A DNA stretch of 64,000 nt from Sympetrum striolatum (Eukaryota; Arthropoda; Insecta; Odonata; Libellulidae). The stretch lies in assembly GCA_947579665.1 (NCBI GenBank), contig OX388345.1:72717454-72781453 (forward strand), written 5' to 3'. Of the stretch, positions 50,241-63,224 are shown piece by piece. The position numbers were made by a program, and so were the translations under genes. Position 1 is the stretch's first letter, and each line of letters starts with the position of its first letter. Under the pieces are notes generated by a model that worked only from the letters and a program-made list of their open reading frames with translations, ran no database searches and was not told the DNA's origin.

Positions 50241-53226
50241 TAAAAATCAAAGATAAAAACACAGTATAATACAAAATTAAACAAGCATTAACGTATCGAA
50301 GAAGTAAAGGAGTTACACCATTGCAACAATGATGAAGATCTACAAATGCAGCAGCTTATGTATAAGTAACTGGCAAACTTCAATATGAATATGTACGCGA
50401 ATGACAAAATATAAAACAAAATCTACTGATCAAAAATCTAATGATGAATGAATGATCACAATACATACATAACTGATGGTTAAATCCGTCAGTGGGTAAA
50501 AATGTTTAACATTTAGTAAAAATCACATTGTAAATTTTCATTAAAACATTTTATTTTCGCGTCTACAAGACTAGCAATTGAAATAAACTATCAAAAATTT
50601 TAAGAGTGACTTCTAACGTAACCTCTGGAAATAAGACCACTTAGATGCCATGCAAAAGTAATAACAACATTCATGAGAGCTCCATCAACAAAGAAATACC
50701 AATGGCCCATTTTCCTTATAGATTTCCCGTTTCGGGAGCTACGAGCAAATCCCACTCAAACTTCACGGCTAATACAAAACATTTTACCATATCAAATATA
50801 ACGCTACAATTCTGCAAAACCAGCAAGAGAAACGCTCAAACTCATATACTAACCCATCTACTAACCCATCGAGACAAAAAACCAACGTAAATCTAAATTC
50901 TAACGGACGAACGAGCACCCAGGATCCCAACATCTCACCTTCCGAGAACAATCCCGCCACTCTCGAGCGCTACATAATGTAACCGCCTTTAGCCTTAAAA
51001 TAAACATCGCTAGATAAATATTAAAAGGGCTTGTTCCTCACCGCCGGAGAGAGCAAAGACAATGGGAATCCGGCAGATCCCGGGGGAGAGATCCGACTCC
51101 GCTGCAGACGAGACTGAAAGGAAGGATTCGCTCACCCAAGGCGGTTCTGTTTTTTTTACGAGTAGGACGAGCTCGAGGCCTTAGAAAACGCCCGTATCTA
51201 CGCATCTGAACGCGGCCCACTGTCCGGTGGACACCCGCAGATGGGGGAAGATACCGCAAAAAGCTTCCTCCGCGATTTGCCCGCTGCGGCCGCGGGAAAT
51301 TACCGAGCATTACGAAACTCTCGCCATTAGCGAGAAGTCCCCCGCATTGAGATCGTCAAACGGAAGGGTGATCGTCAGACAGAAGTTCGGCAGACCGAGG
51401 AAGATCTGTCCCGAACTTTTTTACGAGACGGCGAAAAAAGAATCTAACGACTTTCGATTGTTTACGATCGACGTTTACGGTGGGGTAACCGCGGCAGGAG
51501 CTCCTTCAAAGGAGAAGAGGTATTCTTTGCGGTAAAAGTTTTCCACTTTGCAAGTTCCTTAAACAGAAGTAAGCACATTGATTTCTAAATTAGTCTCCAT
51601 TGAGTTCTGATATCTTTGAAAGAAAGGAGATCAGAATCTAGACTGCAGTTGCTAGACACATTCAGGGAGGAACATTTGTGGAAGAAATAACGGTATCACG
51701 CGACCTCCTTGCTACTTCTGTCGATCCGATAATGAGTGTAAATAAGATAAATAAATCCTATAAGAAGTTCGTTTTAAATATCCATACTTTCCGCGAGCGA
51801 ACCGCGATAACAACAGTCTAAAAAAGTAGTTTACGCCCTGAGTATTTGCACCCCTTTCCACAAGCCGAAAAGAGACTTTTAGGCCAATAACGTAGATGAG
51901 GATATCAACAGAGGATGGTAGTAGTAAGATATGTAGAAATAAATGATATTAAGGATAAAAGATAAATAGTAATAAGTAAAAGCAAAAGAGAACGCACAGA
52001 ACTAAATAAAAATTATTTTTCAAAAAAGAAAAAATAACTAAGAAAAATTATTGAAAACATAAAGTGAGGAAACGAATATTCCTGTATACCTGGGACTTCA
52101 AATTCTACTGTTTACCAAAATATTGTTTTTACAACTAATTTTGCTGCTACTGAATCATTCAAACAATCTGAAAAGATACACATTTATCGAACTGAGTGAT
52201 AATCAACCTAAGATAAATCATGATTGATTGATTCCCGGAGGTAGCCCATGAGCGAAATGACCTACCGTGTCCAAGCGCTTTTAACCAATACAACCAACCG
52301 CAAATGAAATAATGAATAATTTTGAAAAAGTAAGAAAACATATCGAATCAATAAATTCTTAAGGAAAGCACAGACACGACTCAGAATAAACTTCCCATTT
52401 CATGGAATATAAACCTTGGGAAACAGAACAACTTTGACGAACGAACAAATCCTTGGAATAGTAACAGCAATTCCTCATAGGATTTGATCTAGATGCCCGT
52501 TGATCCTCATCAAGTTACAAACACTCCGACAGCAATAAAAACAGACATCCGAAAAACCACCCAGGGAAATCCACTTCAATCGCCATTTCCTAAAAACATT
52601 TCCCTTCGATCCACAGCCATTCTCCGCCCGCCTTGATACACTCAATTCCCAGTTTATCCGAGTGACTTAAGGGGGGAACAGAGGTATCATTGCCGGGAAG
52701 GAAAAGACGAATGGGTTGGAAATAAATGAGGAAAGAGAGAGAAAACGAAGAAATATATTCGGAGGTATGGGGAGAGGGATGGGACACCATTCCTGCGCAT
52801 AACTCCTTCCCCGAAAACCACTCCGGCAGCACTAACCTTCCTCCCGGTGAAGGCGTCGGCGCCGTCCGAATACGTCACTGGGGGAACCATCGATCCCTCC
52901 TCACCACCACAATCCCTCCCCCTCCCCCGTCACCTATCTTTCCGTGCTTCCCAACCCTTTGCCAAGCTATACGCGCCTTTCTTTATCCATTCTGCGTACC
53001 TCTCTACCCACAGCCACGTCACTCAGGTATTGTTACGTCCGATGGAACGCAACAGGAATGTCCGGCGGAACGAGGCAACCGGAGACGCGAATTTTAGGTA
53101 AAAATGCTCGAAGAGTGACGAGGGATTAGAATGAACAGGAAAAATGTATAGAAAGGGATCTGAATTGGTGCCACCAACCTGTCTTCATTACAAAACCTTG
53201 AGAAAACGAAGAGGAACACTTATTTT

Positions 53227-53281
53227 TTTAACTCACGACCATGATTTCGATCTATAAGATCATCCTTGGTCGTGAGTTAAA
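53227..53281 (+). repeat. Stem-loop with perfect 15-bp arms
   Basis: TTTAACTCACGACCA (53227-53241) pairs perfectly with 53267-53281. TGAT/ATCA extends the stem after a small bulge. No target-site duplication is apparent. It could be a small foldback element or a transcribed hairpin. Confidence 0.7.
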
Positions 53282-56205
53282 TACCCATAAATGAATAACT
53301 GAATGTAGAGTTAATTTAAGCCAAAACCCAATTTAATAACGATAGTAACGACATAAAGTATAAGGATATAGTCGTTTTGATTAATGATAGATAAACTACA
53401 ATTATAACAAACTAGCGTAGAAGACAGATGCAATATTCAGCGATAAAATGTAAATTTGATTTTGATAAAATAACAAGGAAAGTATTTATACACAGTATTT
53501 GATAATAAAAGTTAACCGTTATAACAGTCCACGCAACTAACATGTTTGATGTGTAGACGCAAAATAAATTAAAGCTTGAAAATAATTTAATGGCGACCTT
53601 AACGACAAAATGGATAAGTTGAGTAACCTTCTCATCCGTCTAATTCCAGATAACTTCAGAACATGAAATATTTACGGATAAATATATTTATAACATTAAA
53701 TAACATCAATGAAAAAATTGAAGACAAAAAATCCTTAAATTTTAATGGAAATACTTGTCGGCCGTATCAAACAGCTTAAGAGATATCAATGCAATTGTGC
53801 CAAATACGAACATAACATCAAAGCCTTAACGATGACGAAGACTCTGATGAAGTTAAGAATACAATACCATCCATTAAAACTCGATAAATCAACTCATTCC
53901 TATCTCTTTACCCTTTTCTTTTGAGAATTCCACCACGTTTCCTTTCATCTCATTTTTCTCACCTCTCCTGACACGCAACTTCTCCCTTCGCTTGAGTATT
54001 CTTTATATCTACTCCTTCAAAGTTTCCCAAAGACTTTAAAAGACGTTCCGCACCGCTTTCCAAGAGATGAAAAAGAAATCTACGCTCGATACCTGCTCAA
54101 AATGTATCAGCAATTCCCAATAGAAAACTTCTGAAAGAAGGACTCAACCCAACCCATTTATCTCAACGCGAAAAAGATGTAACTTATCGACTTAAGGAGT
54201 CACCAGTCAAAGAACACTTGCGCACAATTAGTAACCCTATTTCCTTCTCTCAGACCGATTTCGTTATAATGACGACTTGGGCAAATTAGGGTGCTTGGTA
54301 AAGCGATTTATTTATCCCTTTCTTCCACTTCTTATGGGAACTAAACAATAAAAACTTTCTCCGATACTGGAATTTTTATACGTATTCATTTGTCTTCCGT
54401 ATGACTCATATATTTTCGTTCCAGTTCGTCTTCTTTGAATTCTTCAGAACCAACAAGTTTCGAACGCTGCGAGAGAGCATCGGATTTCGATTTACTTCTA
54501 TTACGGGTTCGTTTTACTGTTCCTGTCTTACTAATGATATAAAGGCGATGGGCGGAAATATTAAGGCCTAAACTTCTTCTCCGATAAACCTTTTAAATAA
54601 GGAAGCAAATTTTTGTGTGCGTTTTCTTCCAATTTACTCCATGTCTATTCACGCAAAATATCACACCAACGGAACTATTTTAAATCCTCCAGTACTGATA
54701 CTTGCCTTAAATTATAGGCAAATCATTAGATTCATACGTATTGGGGGCAGAGAATGACGAGAGGCAAACATGTCAACGTAAATATTATACATTAATTGGT
54801 AAAACATTACATAGATTATAAGATATTCTTTTCAAATAATTAACAATCAAAAAATTGCCAATGCTCATCACAACTTCCTACGAGTCTCTCTTAATTCAGG
54901 TTTCACCATCGAATTCCCATTTCTCTGCTAACACCAATCCTTTACTCACGGTCTATACATATCATTTTTTGTTAAATAAAACCATTAAAAGGACAAATGT
55001 ACCTTAGATTAAACAATGATGATAAGATAATACTGGATCAAAATACTCCATTGTACCTATCCTCATTACCATAGGATAGCAATCAGTTTTATATGTACAG
55101 CGTCTCAGTGCTTGCTAAATTTTCTGCAACACAATTCAACAAATAAGATTCAATAACAATTCATTAAATTCTCGAACGATTAGCAATTTTGTTACTTTCA
55201 CTCCTTGCCATGTAGTACGGATTTAACCCAGTCGTTTCTTTACTGGAACACGAACCAAAGATTTCTATCATCACTCCTTCGTAAAACTTTCCCGTATTTT
55301 CCTCGCTGTGTTTGTTAAGTCTTCATAACAGGGAGCACGGCTATATCCTCTGAGATCATACTACCCCTGAGTTTATAGAGTATATAATCCCATAAGATTT
55401 TTCCATAACCTTTTCCACTCTCTACTTCTTAAGGACATTCTGGCATCCTTTATCCACCACAGACATCCTCCACTCGTTCTTCTAGGTGCTTCGCAACTTG
55501 AAGCGATCTCCTATCTCGAGCATTCACACTTTCCTGCGGAAATATCTCCAGATGGCACTCGAGGTCTGGATGGAGATAAACCATGGATTGCCCCGGGACT
55601 TCCACCAATCCTATAGTGGTTTCCCCCTGTCTCTCCCGAGCTATTCCATTTCCGAGGGATAGGGACGCCGTAAAAAAAAGACCCGCCTTCCATAATACAT
55701 GTGACAGTCTTCGGAATCCGGTATTATACGGCGCGCGATTTGGGTGCCGAAGAATGAAAAATCATGTGGTTATTCTCGCGGGAATAAAACGGTGACATCC
55801 ATCGGAATGGAGGACCGTGTGTGGACGATTCGGTTCGCTCCCTGAGCGGAGGATCTCGGACAATATCCGCGAAAGCTATAATTCCGCGACTGCGATATGA
55901 GAATCCGCGGCTAGATGAAAAAATGCTTTACAACTGAGGCGAGAGACTTTTATTTCATAGAAAGGTAGCGAGTGAACACAACGAGCGGAATCGAGGCTGA
56001 CTTGAATCATGTGTTACATATTCGAACAGGGAGGAGTATTGATTATACTATACGTCAGATGCACTTAAAAAATTATAAGAGTAAAATATTTTGAAAATCT
56101 TTGTCTTAAGATAAGCATTCATCTGAAATTTAAATCTTTAAATTATAAAAACGAAAATTCATTAATAATAATGAGAAACCTCAAAAGGAAAATTACTAAT
56201 ACATA

Positions 56206-56510
56206 ATTAGAGAAATTTTAAAGGGGGAAACAGTATTTAAATTAACTTATTAACACATCTGAATTTAATTTTCCCCATCACTCTACAAACAAATAATCTG
56301 CTACGCCTAATTCATGGCTAAGCATCTACTCATTTTAAATGTTATGTTAGGTAGTAATACCATTGCGAATAATTAAAGAAAAATATGAAAGGAGGAAACA
56401 GCATTTAATATTAATTATTTATATATTTGAATGAAATTTTCCTTGTTACTTTGTAAATAATCTACAATGACCTAGTTCATACATAAGTGCCGCTGCTTTA
56501 TAATTCACGA
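56206..56510. repeat. Tandem duplication of ~166 bp
   Basis: Units start at 56206 and 56372. Both share ATTA-AGAAA, GG-GGAAACAG-ATTTAA, TTGAATG-AATTTTCC or similar, CTACAA-CAAATAATCT-C-A or its variant, and CTAATTCAT or TAGTTCATA. The copies are old. Confidence 0.7.
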
Positions 56511-57221
56511 TCGGTTATATTGCTATTACAAGGTTATACATAAATTAACGACCCTAAGTTCGAGTTTAAAAGGGACGTATGGAATAAATAGAAATATAAA
56601 TTGGTATTCTTAGGACCGATTCAAATCAGAAACTTCGTTGGATCGAAAATCGAATCGATTCTCTCAGCACCCCAGGTATCAACACATCGCTGCTCAAGAT
56701 CAGTCATAAAATACCTCACCATCAAAAAATAAGTACTACGAAGTAGATATCTGTTATCTAGTATCCATCTTCACCTTCGCTAACAGTTTCCTTCACAGCA
56801 AATGATTCCCCAGAAAGACTCAAAAAAAAAAAAAAACAGAAAAACCATAACGTTTCAAGCGTGGCAATTTTCCGCAGTAACAAGTCAACGATATCCCCAG
56901 AGACTCCCACAGGCATCTCACACACATATTTTCCCTTTAATTATAATCTTTACGACGCGTTTTCCGTCACCACCTCCTTCCCGAGCGACACCTTTCTCCC
57001 CTGCGGCGGAATCATCTTTTCATGGAAGGAAGCCATTCGCCGAGAGGAGTCGATCTCCTTAAAAAAGGAAACCCCTCCTGAATAAAGAAAAGGGCAAAGG
57101 AAGATGAGCGGATGATAGCCGAGGAAGTGGCGATATGATTACACGGGAGGAAACCGTCTGCAGAACACGTACGGGCGAGCTTTTCTCCCCGGGATAAAAG
57201 ACGGCGACGATAAGGGAGGAA
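56511..57221. other. No gene recognised
   Basis: AT-rich sequence, a poly-A run at about 56821-56835 and a GC-richer patch at 56900-57220 that runs up to the LINE fragment. Confidence 0.5.
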
Positions 57222-58035
57222 TTAGTTGGTCAGGGATGAGCTGAGATGCAATACCATGGAGGTCAAGTGGCGAGATAAGATCCCGGTTCGATTATCATCG
57301 AACACGATAAGGGCTTGGGCAAGATGGTGTCTTATAGTACCGCGCAGTAAAGAGCCCTTTTCGGTACTAGTAATTAACGTAAGTAAAACAAAAGTAATGT
57401 TGTTCAATAAGGAAAAGAAATCTACATTAACGCAAGGCAGATGGGGAATGAGTAGAGCAGGTGGATACATTTTCTTACATGGGAAGTACTCTTTTTTGGG
57501 ATGGAAGATGCAAAGATCAGGTTCGCAAAAGAATAGCCTTGGCCAAGGAAGCCTTTACGAAGCTAAGGAAATTTATGACCAAAGGTCTGGATAAAGGAAT
57601 GAGGAAAATATTGGTACAATCATTCGTGTGGAGTGTTTCGCTTTATGGGTGCAAAACGTGAACATGAAGTGAACGTGAAGAAGGAAAGAAGAGAAACGTT
57701 TAGAGGCTTTCTAGATGCGGGTTTGGGGTAGAATGGAAAAAGTTCTGTCGATAAGAAAACAAACACAGAGGTGCTGGAGAGGGTTGGAGAGGACAAAGCT
57801 TTTTTAATTGAAGTAATTAAAAATCGACCGAAGGAATGGGTAGGTCAAATATTTAGAGGAGAGGAGCTGCTAAAGACTGTTATTGAGGGTAAAATTCTAG
57901 GGAATAAATAGGGGTAGACAAAGACAAAACATGTTGGATGATTTAAAGGGTGGGGTAAGCTACAAGGAAGTGAATGAGATGGCGTTGAATAGGGATTTTT
58001 GAATGCAGATAAACTTACTGAAAGATAGAACACCC
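57222..58035 (+). pseudogene. Decayed non-LTR retrotransposon (LINE), reverse transcriptase C-terminal part
   Basis: Pieces in different frames match the C-terminal half of the widespread insect endonuclease/reverse transcriptase LINE proteins: NVSKTKVMLFN (about 57385), a YMGSTL-DGRCKD block, RIALAKEAFTKLRKFMTKGL, then QSFVWSVSLYGCKT. Further down come a broken LEAF-MRVWGRMEKV block and WVGQIFRGEELLKTVIEG. Frameshifts and stops lie between them, so the copy is dead. The 5' part (endonuclease and RT palm) is missing, as expected for 5'-truncated LINE insertions. The clade is not determined. Confidence 0.85.
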
Positions 58036-60539
58036 ATATATGTTCGGTACCAGTGGGCGGAGCATCGACAACCTATCCCACCTCCGAATACCTCCACCTG
58101 TGGTACCCCTTCCCCCATTCTCCTTTAGTGTGTCTCTTACTTTCACAGCAGTGTTGACGAATTCTCTTAATTCACATATTCCATAGGAGTAAACATGGCA
58201 AATTTTGAAGAAAAACAAGAGAACGATTTGCGATAACAGACAACTATGAGGAAGTGAAGGTCACATCATGAAGTACACGGGGTAAGGATTAAGTGTGAGA
58301 GGGGGTATACACCCCTCCGAGGAGGGGATGCGCGAAAATTTCCGCGCAGGCTCTCTACGATACGGTATCATAATAAGGGAAAAATCGGACGATAAACTTG
58401 GCAGATGGAAGATGATAAAATACGAACGAAGATGGAAATCCGGATAACCTGCGAGATTGAGTGCGTCCGTCGAGGAATTCGACGTCCGGGTTGCGAATGA
58501 GTAATCGGCGTCACTATCGCGGAACGATGATCAACTTCCCTGACGCCATGGAGCTATTCTCTTTGGGTCCAGAATTTGCCAACGCGATCATTAACGGAGA
58601 GTTCGAACCTTCAGAAACAAATCTCTTGATTATGCACGCTCGGCAGTTGAGGTTAAGTTAGAATAAAACATTTTTGCGTTAGGTAAAATTTTATTTGCAG
58701 GGAGAAGCCGAAAATACCGTAAAAGCGCATTAAAAAGAGAGAGCTTGATAAATCAGAATTCATTAACGACGTGATGCTTGCGTAACAAATGAATTTGAAT
58801 TCGGAAAAAGGAAACATCCCGTTTATATGTCCCGTGAAATTGAAAGGCATTACGTTGACAAATTAACTTTTAATGATGATCCCAAAAATAAATTGAGGAA
58901 CCTAAAAAGTTTACTCCGTCTCCAAAATCTTGTATTTCATTCACGTTTTTATAATGTAATATTTTTTCTCTTTAGAGCCATATGAAAATAAAACTATTAA
59001 ATCTGAGAAACGCCGAAGGTAAGCTAAAAAAACAGCATTCTAGGGCGAGATAATATGAAAGAAAGAAATTTTAATGCAAAGTGATTAGCGGAAGCAAGTT
59101 AGAATTATCATTCAAATTCAGGTGATATTGTTAAAATGAAATTCCAGCGAACTAAGCCTTTCGTAGCTTTAGAGTGGAACTAAACTTAATTAAAAATTTA
59201 TAAATAAGGTATTTCCAATAAAGACTTGGTTTCTGAAAAGTTTGGTATCCAAAATGTGTCTTTCCTAATCTTTCGCAAAAAAATAAAACTGTAAGTTAAC
59301 AACGCTATTTCTGCATGTCATGAAAATTTATATTTTATAAATTGAATTAGTAACATACTGTAAGAACTATCATATTTCTCACTAAAGCACAGGCTTCAAT
59401 TAAATTGCTCAGCAATTCCATCGACGTAGGCAAAACTAATAGAAACGTAAATTGCGTGGATTCTCTTCCTCCTGGTGAACCCTACTTTCCAAAAGCAAAC
59501 AAACGAAGTCATCAATCTTATTAAGCACATCAAAACAATGGATGAATTTCCGATGAACTTCCCGAACCCCTTTAACTAACTCTGAGCAATTAAAAGAACC
59601 ATCCCGGATGTCTCGGGAAAACGAATGGCATTAACCCGACCCTTCCCTAATATAAGACAAATCTGATTGCCCTGCCTTTCCCAGGCATCCTTCGCAGAAG
59701 ATACCGCATGCTCATTTATGCAATCCACTACTCCTTTCGGACGTTGATTTCGGGTCTGCGAATTACTTGCGAAAGGTCTGAACGCGTTGATTAGCAAGAA
59801 ACCCCTGTTTTTGCTGCTCCGCAAAAACAATCCTGGCGATAACAAGGGTTCGTTACGCCCTCTTTGCACTCTGCGACCATGGTTCTCAGCTTCAGTTGGT
59901 CTAGAGTACCCCTTCTGAAAATAACGATTAATCTTCTTCCCCCTACTACTTTCCCCCTACATACTTTCATAAAAATTACTAAAAGAAAAACAGACAGCGA
60001 TATAAATGCAACGTAACTGATTATGAAATACTATGTGATCGAAAATTTACTATTTTCTTAATAAAACGAAAGAAACAGTACCTTTCTATCGCCTTCCATT
60101 TTTTTAGTCATTTTTCAAACGCATCCGTCTTTTTTTAGAAATCCAGTGCTTTACTATAGCTGGTAATATTTGTTAGTATCATTTATATTCGAAAGACGTA
60201 TATAGCAGCGCGTATACACCAAAATCAGTTGAAGATGATTGAAATAATTCTATTCTGAACGCAGTTCCCACTTTTTCATCGTTTGGCAGTAAAATTTGGT
60301 AGTGGTATTTAATTTTGATTATGCGCAATGATAATTTAGGTAGAACGTAGTAAAGAGTAAAGACTTTCTTACATTAGGTGGACAAATATACTATTCAATC
60401 TAAGCATTCAGGATGGGAAATATCATAGCAACATTTATGACAGCGAGAGCAGAATGATATCAAATTTGTCAACAAATATTGGGTGCTGTAAAAATTAATA
60501 TCAAAGTAACCTAGTAGACTACTGTTAAATGTAGATCAC
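58036..60539. other. No gene recognised
   Basis: GC-richer patches lie at 58040-58600, with the palindrome CCCCTCCGAGGAGGGG at about 58312-58327, and at 59460-59880. No coding signal or further repeat was recognised. Confidence 0.5.
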
Positions 60540-60625
60540 ATAGGTTGGCTGCGAGGGAGATGGCGTTGTATAGGGATTTTTAATACACATCAACCTAATG
60601 AAAGTTAGAATACTTATGATAACGA
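60540..60625 (+). mobile_element. Short LINE tail fragment, same family
   Basis: The segment with GAGATGGCGTTGTATAGGG, GATTTTTAATACACATC and TGAAAGTTAGAATAC repeats the end of the LINE copy at about 57977-58035. Only the last ~85 bp are recognisable, so this is a severely truncated insertion or remnant. Confidence 0.65.
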
Positions 60626-60880
60626 TGAATAAAAACGCTCCCACTACCATGCCAAGACGATCTATATAATTTTGATTTTTTTGGTACAGGATAGAGGATA
60701 ATGTCTATTTTATTTAATTCCATCTCATCCCAGCGAAGGCTGCGATGTTACAAAAGCAACTGAGGTATTGGCGTTGTTGGATGATGACATTCATCCTATT
60801 CATCCCTTCCTAAACGTAATGAAGAAGAATGAAGTTATTCATGGGGTAATCGCGCTGCACTTACATGATAAATTCCCCCC

Positions 60881-61034
60881 CACGGCATTCTGGGTCAGTG
60901 AGGATAGCAAGGGGCAAGCCACCTCACTCCTCATCTTGCCTAGACGCCTCACTCCCTCTCCAGGGCATTCGGCGTCTAATGGTGAAAGGGTTGAGGATTC
61001 AACCAGCCTTCGGGCTGACGTAACAGACAGATAG
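60881..61034 (+). repeat. Dispersed repeat family C, copy 2
   Basis: Counterpart of 15261-15406, with the shared order GGGTCAG, CTCATCTTGCCTAG, GCCTCACTCCC, GCATTCGGCGTCTAATG, CAACCAGCCTTCGGGCTGA and CAGACAGATAG. An open frame of 88 codons crosses it but is explained by the repeat and has no protein resemblance. Confidence 0.5.
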
Positions 61035-61052
61035 GAGGAAATAAAAACATTC

Positions 61053-61800
61053 TGATAACTCTATGAGCAACCACATCGACTACAAAACAGGACTAGACTG
61101 CTCTAAGTACAGTAGCTAAAACTTGCAGGGAACCACAAACAGCAACTCTGAGTTAGAGATCTAAAATCTACAGTAGTCGTCTTTGTCGGCGTTCCTTGTC
61201 TCATTCATCGCTATTTGGAGAAAATACCCTATTCCGGGCGTTCTTAAAAGTTCCCAGAAGAGGGTGTTATTAAAATTGCGGCGATCCTTTCTTGTTTTCT
61301 CCGAATACCGGCGAATGAGACGAGGAACACCGACAAAGACGGCTATTGTAGATTTTAAAGTTCTAATTCATCAACAGCCATGTTTCGATTTTTCTTTTAT
61401 TACAAGCAACACTTAGGACAACTCATTGATTACGGATTGGGAATGACCGACCTGAAAATTCCAGCGATTAGAGAACTAATAACGTAATAAAATATGATAC
61501 CTCTTAGAAAACTACTGGAATAGACTACTTAAATACAGTAGCAAGAACTCGCTGGGTACTAAAAACAGTAGCTGTATTAACTCTGTATTCGCTGACCACG
61601 GACCGACCGGAAATTCTAGCGAAAAGAAAATTGATAACGCAATAAATACAATACCGCATATAAAACTATTATAGATTACTTTGAGTACAGAAGCAAGAAT
61701 TCGCTGGAACCCACAAACATCTGCAGTGGTAACTCTGACGACAACTCACGGACCAAGGCTGGGGACGGTCAACCTGAAAATTCCAGCGAAAAGAGAACCC
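61053..61800. repeat. Degenerate tandem array, unit ~156-166 bp
   Basis: GACC-ACCTGAAAATTCCAGCGA or a near copy recurs at about 61445, 61601 and 61767, spaced 156 and 166 bp. Each of the complete units also carries TACAGTAGCAAGAACTCGCT or a variant, a CAAACAG-like word and AACTCTG. A further partial unit is recognisable at 61100-61150, separated from the rest by about 270 bp of unrelated sequence. Confidence 0.7.
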
Positions 61801-63224
61801 CTTTTAGGCGCGTGACCTTTGCACAATAAAGGATCAATCGAATCTCTCCGGGTCCGATGTCGCACCTCCTACTCCCCTCCCACACCCTTCCCAATCCCAC
61901 ACCCTTCTTCCCGCCCCCACTGCCCCGGCCTTCGCTCCTTTCCTGGCCCTCTCCGCCTGGACGATGCAACCCACAATGGCAGCCGGGGACTGTATCAACC
62001 TCTCCATAACGATCACACGTCCCCTGAAGGAGATACGCCTTTCGTTTATGAAAAGCGATGACGTGACGTCGCCTGAATAAGTCCGACCTCTTACGGATTT
62101 GGCTAACCCGCGTAATAACGCGGCGAAAGTTTTAGATCCCCGTTTCGATACGGTATGGATATAATAGACCGTTTCCTGCTGATGGTATCGCGCGTTAATC
62201 CGTGATTGAAACAGCTGGTACGTGCGGGTACTGTTATTAGAACGGAAAATCGTCTAATACGCGTCGGGCCAGTGCCTAATCCTTCCCTAAAATCGTGCGT
62301 GAAAATTGTGTAACAGCAGAATAACAGACACACGGTTAAACTATGAGCATGACGATACAAAAATCCGTTCCACGTCATAATTGCTCGATTAATATACGAC
62401 AAAAGTATTTTTCAATATCTGTTGAGATAAAATACATCAATAATAGCTAAAGGACATATCTAAACGAAGCATGAGATAAAAATCAATAATAGGATCCGAA
62501 GAAGGTAGTACTTGTGAAGAATATAAAATTGCTTAAGAATTTAGTAAATACACCACGATCAACTTATTTCCCTAAGCGTTGTGAAAAGAAAATATCTCAG
62601 CGAGATCCTCCTTAATAAAACTACTTGATAAGTCTGTTATAGAACTGCGGAGCGAAGCTCGAATTCCATAAAATTTGCCTCTATAACAGGAATTCCAACG
62701 CGTAGAGAAAACAATTATGTTTCACATTTTAAATAACATAATTGAAGTTACCTGAAGAACACATAGATTAATGTATATAAAAAGAATACAGATGTAAACC
62801 CAGAAAATTTTATTGAGCCTCAACATAACTACCAAGTCGTTACCATATTTAGACCGACCCATTTTTAACATCAAAGAGAGTACACATGCGGAACATATAT
62901 CTAAGATAAAGGTAGCCTTTTTTCGGTATTCGAAATTAAATAAAGCAACCAAAATATCAAGTAGAACATACATTTTAATAAATAGTATTTTTCAATTGCA
63001 AATGCGTTTATGACTTCATCATTTGAAATTTTGGGATATGTATTTTCGTGAATCCTCCATCTTAGGAGTAACTATTTGTACATATTTTATGCTAGTAATA
63101 CGTATTTTTAATTTATTTTCTGTGTATCATTTGTTTTTAGTCGCCTCTCTTCTCTTAATATTCTGGCGAAGTGTGCTTTATACGTTCAATCTTAAATTTA
63201 GAAATTTTTCCAACTAAACTAATA
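61801..63224. other. No gene recognised; GC-rich patch
   Basis: The patch at 61850-62000 is C-rich on the + strand (G-rich on the minus strand, including GGGGGCGGG), the kind of composition seen near promoters. It lies far upstream of the WDR47 coding exon and on its 5' side, so a distal promoter or first exon is conceivable but unsupported. Past 62.4 kb the DNA is AT-rich up to the pogo-type element. Confidence 0.4.

Larger units (their letters stand above)
48633..56205. other. No gene recognised; GC-richer patches
   Basis: GC-richer patches lie at about 49140-49560, 51030-51540, 52560-53110 and 55500-55960. The 51.0-51.5 kb patch is the most CpG-rich outside the WDR47 exon. The 52.6-53.1 kb patch contains acceptor-like (CTACCCACAG) and donor-like (TTTTAG|GTAAAA) words bracketing about 80 bases, not enough to call an exon. 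Confidence 0.5.

Noticed and set aside
52726..53097. 123-codon + strand frame with acceptor- and donor-like words near 53015 and 53097
   Set aside because: Low-complexity Pro-rich sequence with competing frames, and the bracketed segment is only about 80 bases with no protein similarity.
61183..61416. 77-codon frame at 61.2 kb
   Set aside because: Lies in unrelated DNA interrupting a degenerate tandem array and shows no domain.
61053..61800. CRISPR-like array
   Set aside because: Units are about 160 bp, degenerate and contiguous, without short constant repeats and unique spacers, and the DNA is eukaryotic.
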